This document shows, piece by piece, positions 61,956 through 64,000 of a DNA stretch of 64,000 nt. Where the stretch lies: NCBI GenBank assembly GCA_963514095.1, contig OY741277.1:9958137-10022136 (forward strand), read 5' to 3'. This DNA comes from Eutrigla gurnardus. Taxonomy: Eukaryota; Chordata; Actinopteri; Perciformes; Triglidae. Numbering within the stretch: the stretch's first letter is position 1; each line of letters opens with the position of its first letter. The notes beneath the pieces are model-generated. The model made no database searches. It was not told the origin of the DNA and worked only from the letters and a program-made list of their open reading frames with translations. The position numbers and the translations under genes were made by a program.

Positions 61956-63448
61956 CACACACACGTCCTTGTCCACTCCGCTGTCCTCCACTCCACACCG
62001 AATGTGATTCATTATCTGTCTTTTACAATGTCAACTCTGCCTTGAACTCGACACAAGGATGGAGCACATGGGGAAGAAAGGAGCAATTTAATTAATCAAA
62101 TGTCTAATCTAAGATTACTAAATAGATTTTTTTTTCATCTATTTAAAAATGTGTGCATGCTTGACAATTGTAAAAAAAAAATGTTGCAATCAAAGATTGC
62201 TATTGGCTCCAGCTGTTGGTAGTGTAACTACAGTTGGGCAGTTGGATAACACACACATTTGATCCTATAGAATTAGCAAGCAAGTGAATACAATTTATTA
62301 TCGAAGACTCATTTGACTTGTGGGGATTGATAAATAAATAAATAAAGACAGCCTTTCATCCCCAATTTATATGTAATAGCCTAGACATTTCCCCTTGTAT
62401 GCTATAGGACGAACTCAACACTGAGCGTTTAGGAGCAACAAAAATAAAAGGTTCCGGGGACTAGTGCTTATATGAGCAAGCTAGGCTAACTAGCACAAGC
62501 TTTCTGAGTGGAATGCAAACATAAGCACTGTGGGTCCTCCTAAATGTTGAAAAGGCAACAAATAATATGTGGTCTTGTTTAAAAAGGGGGCAGGGAAAAA
62601 ATGTCTTGCATCAACATTTGGACACGATACAGTGTGTTATTCTCCAGTCAGAAGTGAAGTTGATAGGCCATCTCCTAGCAACGCCAGCTGTTTCCACAAA
62701 CACGTTCAAAAATCTGATTCATCATCTTTTGAAAATTTGAAAGAATTATCACCATAGCTGCAGTATCACTGTATGCTATCTAACACAAAAAGAAAGCATT
62801 TTATTTCCAGTTAGCTTTTAATATTGGTCAAATGTCCAGAGACAAGCTTGCAGTATCAACAAGTAATACATCCTCTATGTCACAACATTACAGACCAAAA
62901 AGCCCCCAAAAAACTTGACGCCAGCACTGTGTATGTCTTCTCGATTTCAAATGGCACATCTCTGGCACAGAGTTTGCTATAGAAAGCAGCGTGTCAACAC
63001 ATTCCACACTATGCTGGCTTGTGAAAGAATAGTGCATGATATCTGGCTGAGAAAGGCAGGAAGAGGGGCAAAACAGCAAGATGAAACAGAAGAGAGAAAA
63101 AAGAATACATGAAAAAAGGGAAAAACAAACACATTTGAACAAACAGGGGTGCAAGATGAGGGAAAGGCAATACAGATGTACAAAAGAAGGTGCACGGTTC
63201 CAAGACGAAGAGGGGTGACAGACAAGCGGAAAGCAGGGTGAGAGAGAGAGGGGGGGGGGGATGCACACGTCACCCTGTCTATGTGTTTTTGTCTGCTCTC
63301 ATCTTTTTACATGTCAGTCGGCTCTATTGTCCTCCTCTTCTCATCACTAACCTCAGCTGTCACACACACACACACACTGGATACATCAGTAAAGCATTTA
63401 AAGAGAACATCATCTGGCTTGGATCAGACACACCCGCAAAACAGAGGA

Positions 63449-63476
63449 AAGAAAGAAAGAAAGAAAGAAAGAAAGC
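63449..63476. repeat. (AAAG)n microsatellite
   Basis: About seven units, followed within 80 bases by a (CT)n tract. Confidence 0.93.
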
Positions 63477-63549
63477 ACACAAATGGACCATCCAAAGTGC
63501 TTAATCTGGGCTGATAAATGACATGCAACAAAGTTGACTTTATGTGTGT

Positions 63550-63553
<4 letters not shown>

Positions 63554-63601
<48 letters not shown>
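63554..63601. repeat. (CT)n microsatellite
   Basis: About 24 units. Confidence 0.96.
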
Positions 63602-63605
<4 letters not shown>

Positions 63606-64000
63606 CTTCTCTCTCTCTATATTTCTCATCACACCAAGCCCTCCTTTCCCAACCCACTCCGACCCCTCCTCCGCTTTCTCTCTCTATCCTTCAATATCTG
63701 TCCTCACTCAACCCTGTAACTAATGACTCTGGAGGAGGCATTGCAGCACCTGCTGCAGACAAACAAGAGGAGGGAGTGGGACCCAAAAAAAAAAAAAGAG
63801 GAGAGAGGATGAGCTGGTTTGTGGTGAGGTGGGGTCAGATGAAGAGAACAAACTAGGTCGGAAAAAGGGAAAAGAGACAGAGAGGGGGAAAGAAAGGCAG
63901 GAGTGACCAAGGACGAATTGGAGGGGAGAGGAAGAAAGGGAGAGAAGAAGGGAGGGAGGTGTGAAGTGTCACTGCCAGTGGTACCATCTCTCTAATTAGC

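Larger units (their letters stand above)
43771..64000 (-). other. rbms3: Upstream rbms3 intron (continues beyond window)
   Basis: More than 20 kb without a recognisable exon on either strand. I looked for the RRM1 motifs (GYGFVDFDSPAAAQKAV and KTNLYIRGL-type sequence) on the minus strand and did not find them. Contents: long (TG)n at 44757-44849, a diverged duplicated AT-rich element (47690-48008), a SINE-like element (53470-53640), an (AG)n tract at 55914-55974, a coding-like fragment (58507-58644) and many short microsatellites. Confidence 0.6.

Overview
This window is eukaryotic nuclear DNA, almost certainly from a ray-finned (teleost) fish. The evidence is intron-split vertebrate genes with canonical GT/AG sites, compact introns, very many (CA)n/(TG)n microsatellites and small fish-type transposon remnants. 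No bacterial operon, CRISPR array, rRNA or tRNA gene was seen. I recognise two protein-coding genes, arranged tail to tail.

Left (about 2.7-11.5 kb, + strand): a complete entpd3-like gene for a cell-surface ectonucleoside triphosphate diphosphohydrolase. It has a TATA-containing promoter candidate, one non-coding first exon and nine coding exons. These join without frame breaks into a 500-residue protein with two terminal membrane helices, all five apyrase conserved regions and ten ectodomain cysteines. An AATAAA signal at 11535 closes the gene.

Right (about 12.7 kb to beyond 64 kb, - strand): the 3' two thirds of rbms3, an RRM-type single-stranded-nucleic-acid-binding protein. Ten exons are visible, nine of them wholly coding and the last carrying only one base of the final codon, the stop and the 3' UTR. 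Together they give 287 residues: RRM2 plus the Ala/Pro/Gln-rich C-terminal region. I did not find RRM1 or the N-terminus; they should lie beyond the right edge. The final codon is split so that splicing or retaining the last intron gives the same C-terminus.

The rest is intergenic or intronic: 0-2.7 kb with a TA-flanked DNA transposon and a compound microsatellite; about 1.1 kb between the two polyadenylation sites; rbms3 introns of 0.4-10 kb; and more than 20 kb (43.8-64 kb) that reads as part of one long upstream rbms3 intron. Within these are a TTAA-flanked MITE, a LINE remnant, a SINE-like element, a degenerate minisatellite, a diverged duplicated AT-rich element and two short coding-like fragments of unknown origin. 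The two genes encode unrelated functions (extracellular nucleotide hydrolysis and RNA binding); nothing suggests that they work together. I found no convincing new biological system. The best leads are the rbms3 last-intron arrangement, the complementary UG/CA tracts inside the RRM2 gene region, and the unexplained short reading frame at 58.5 kb.
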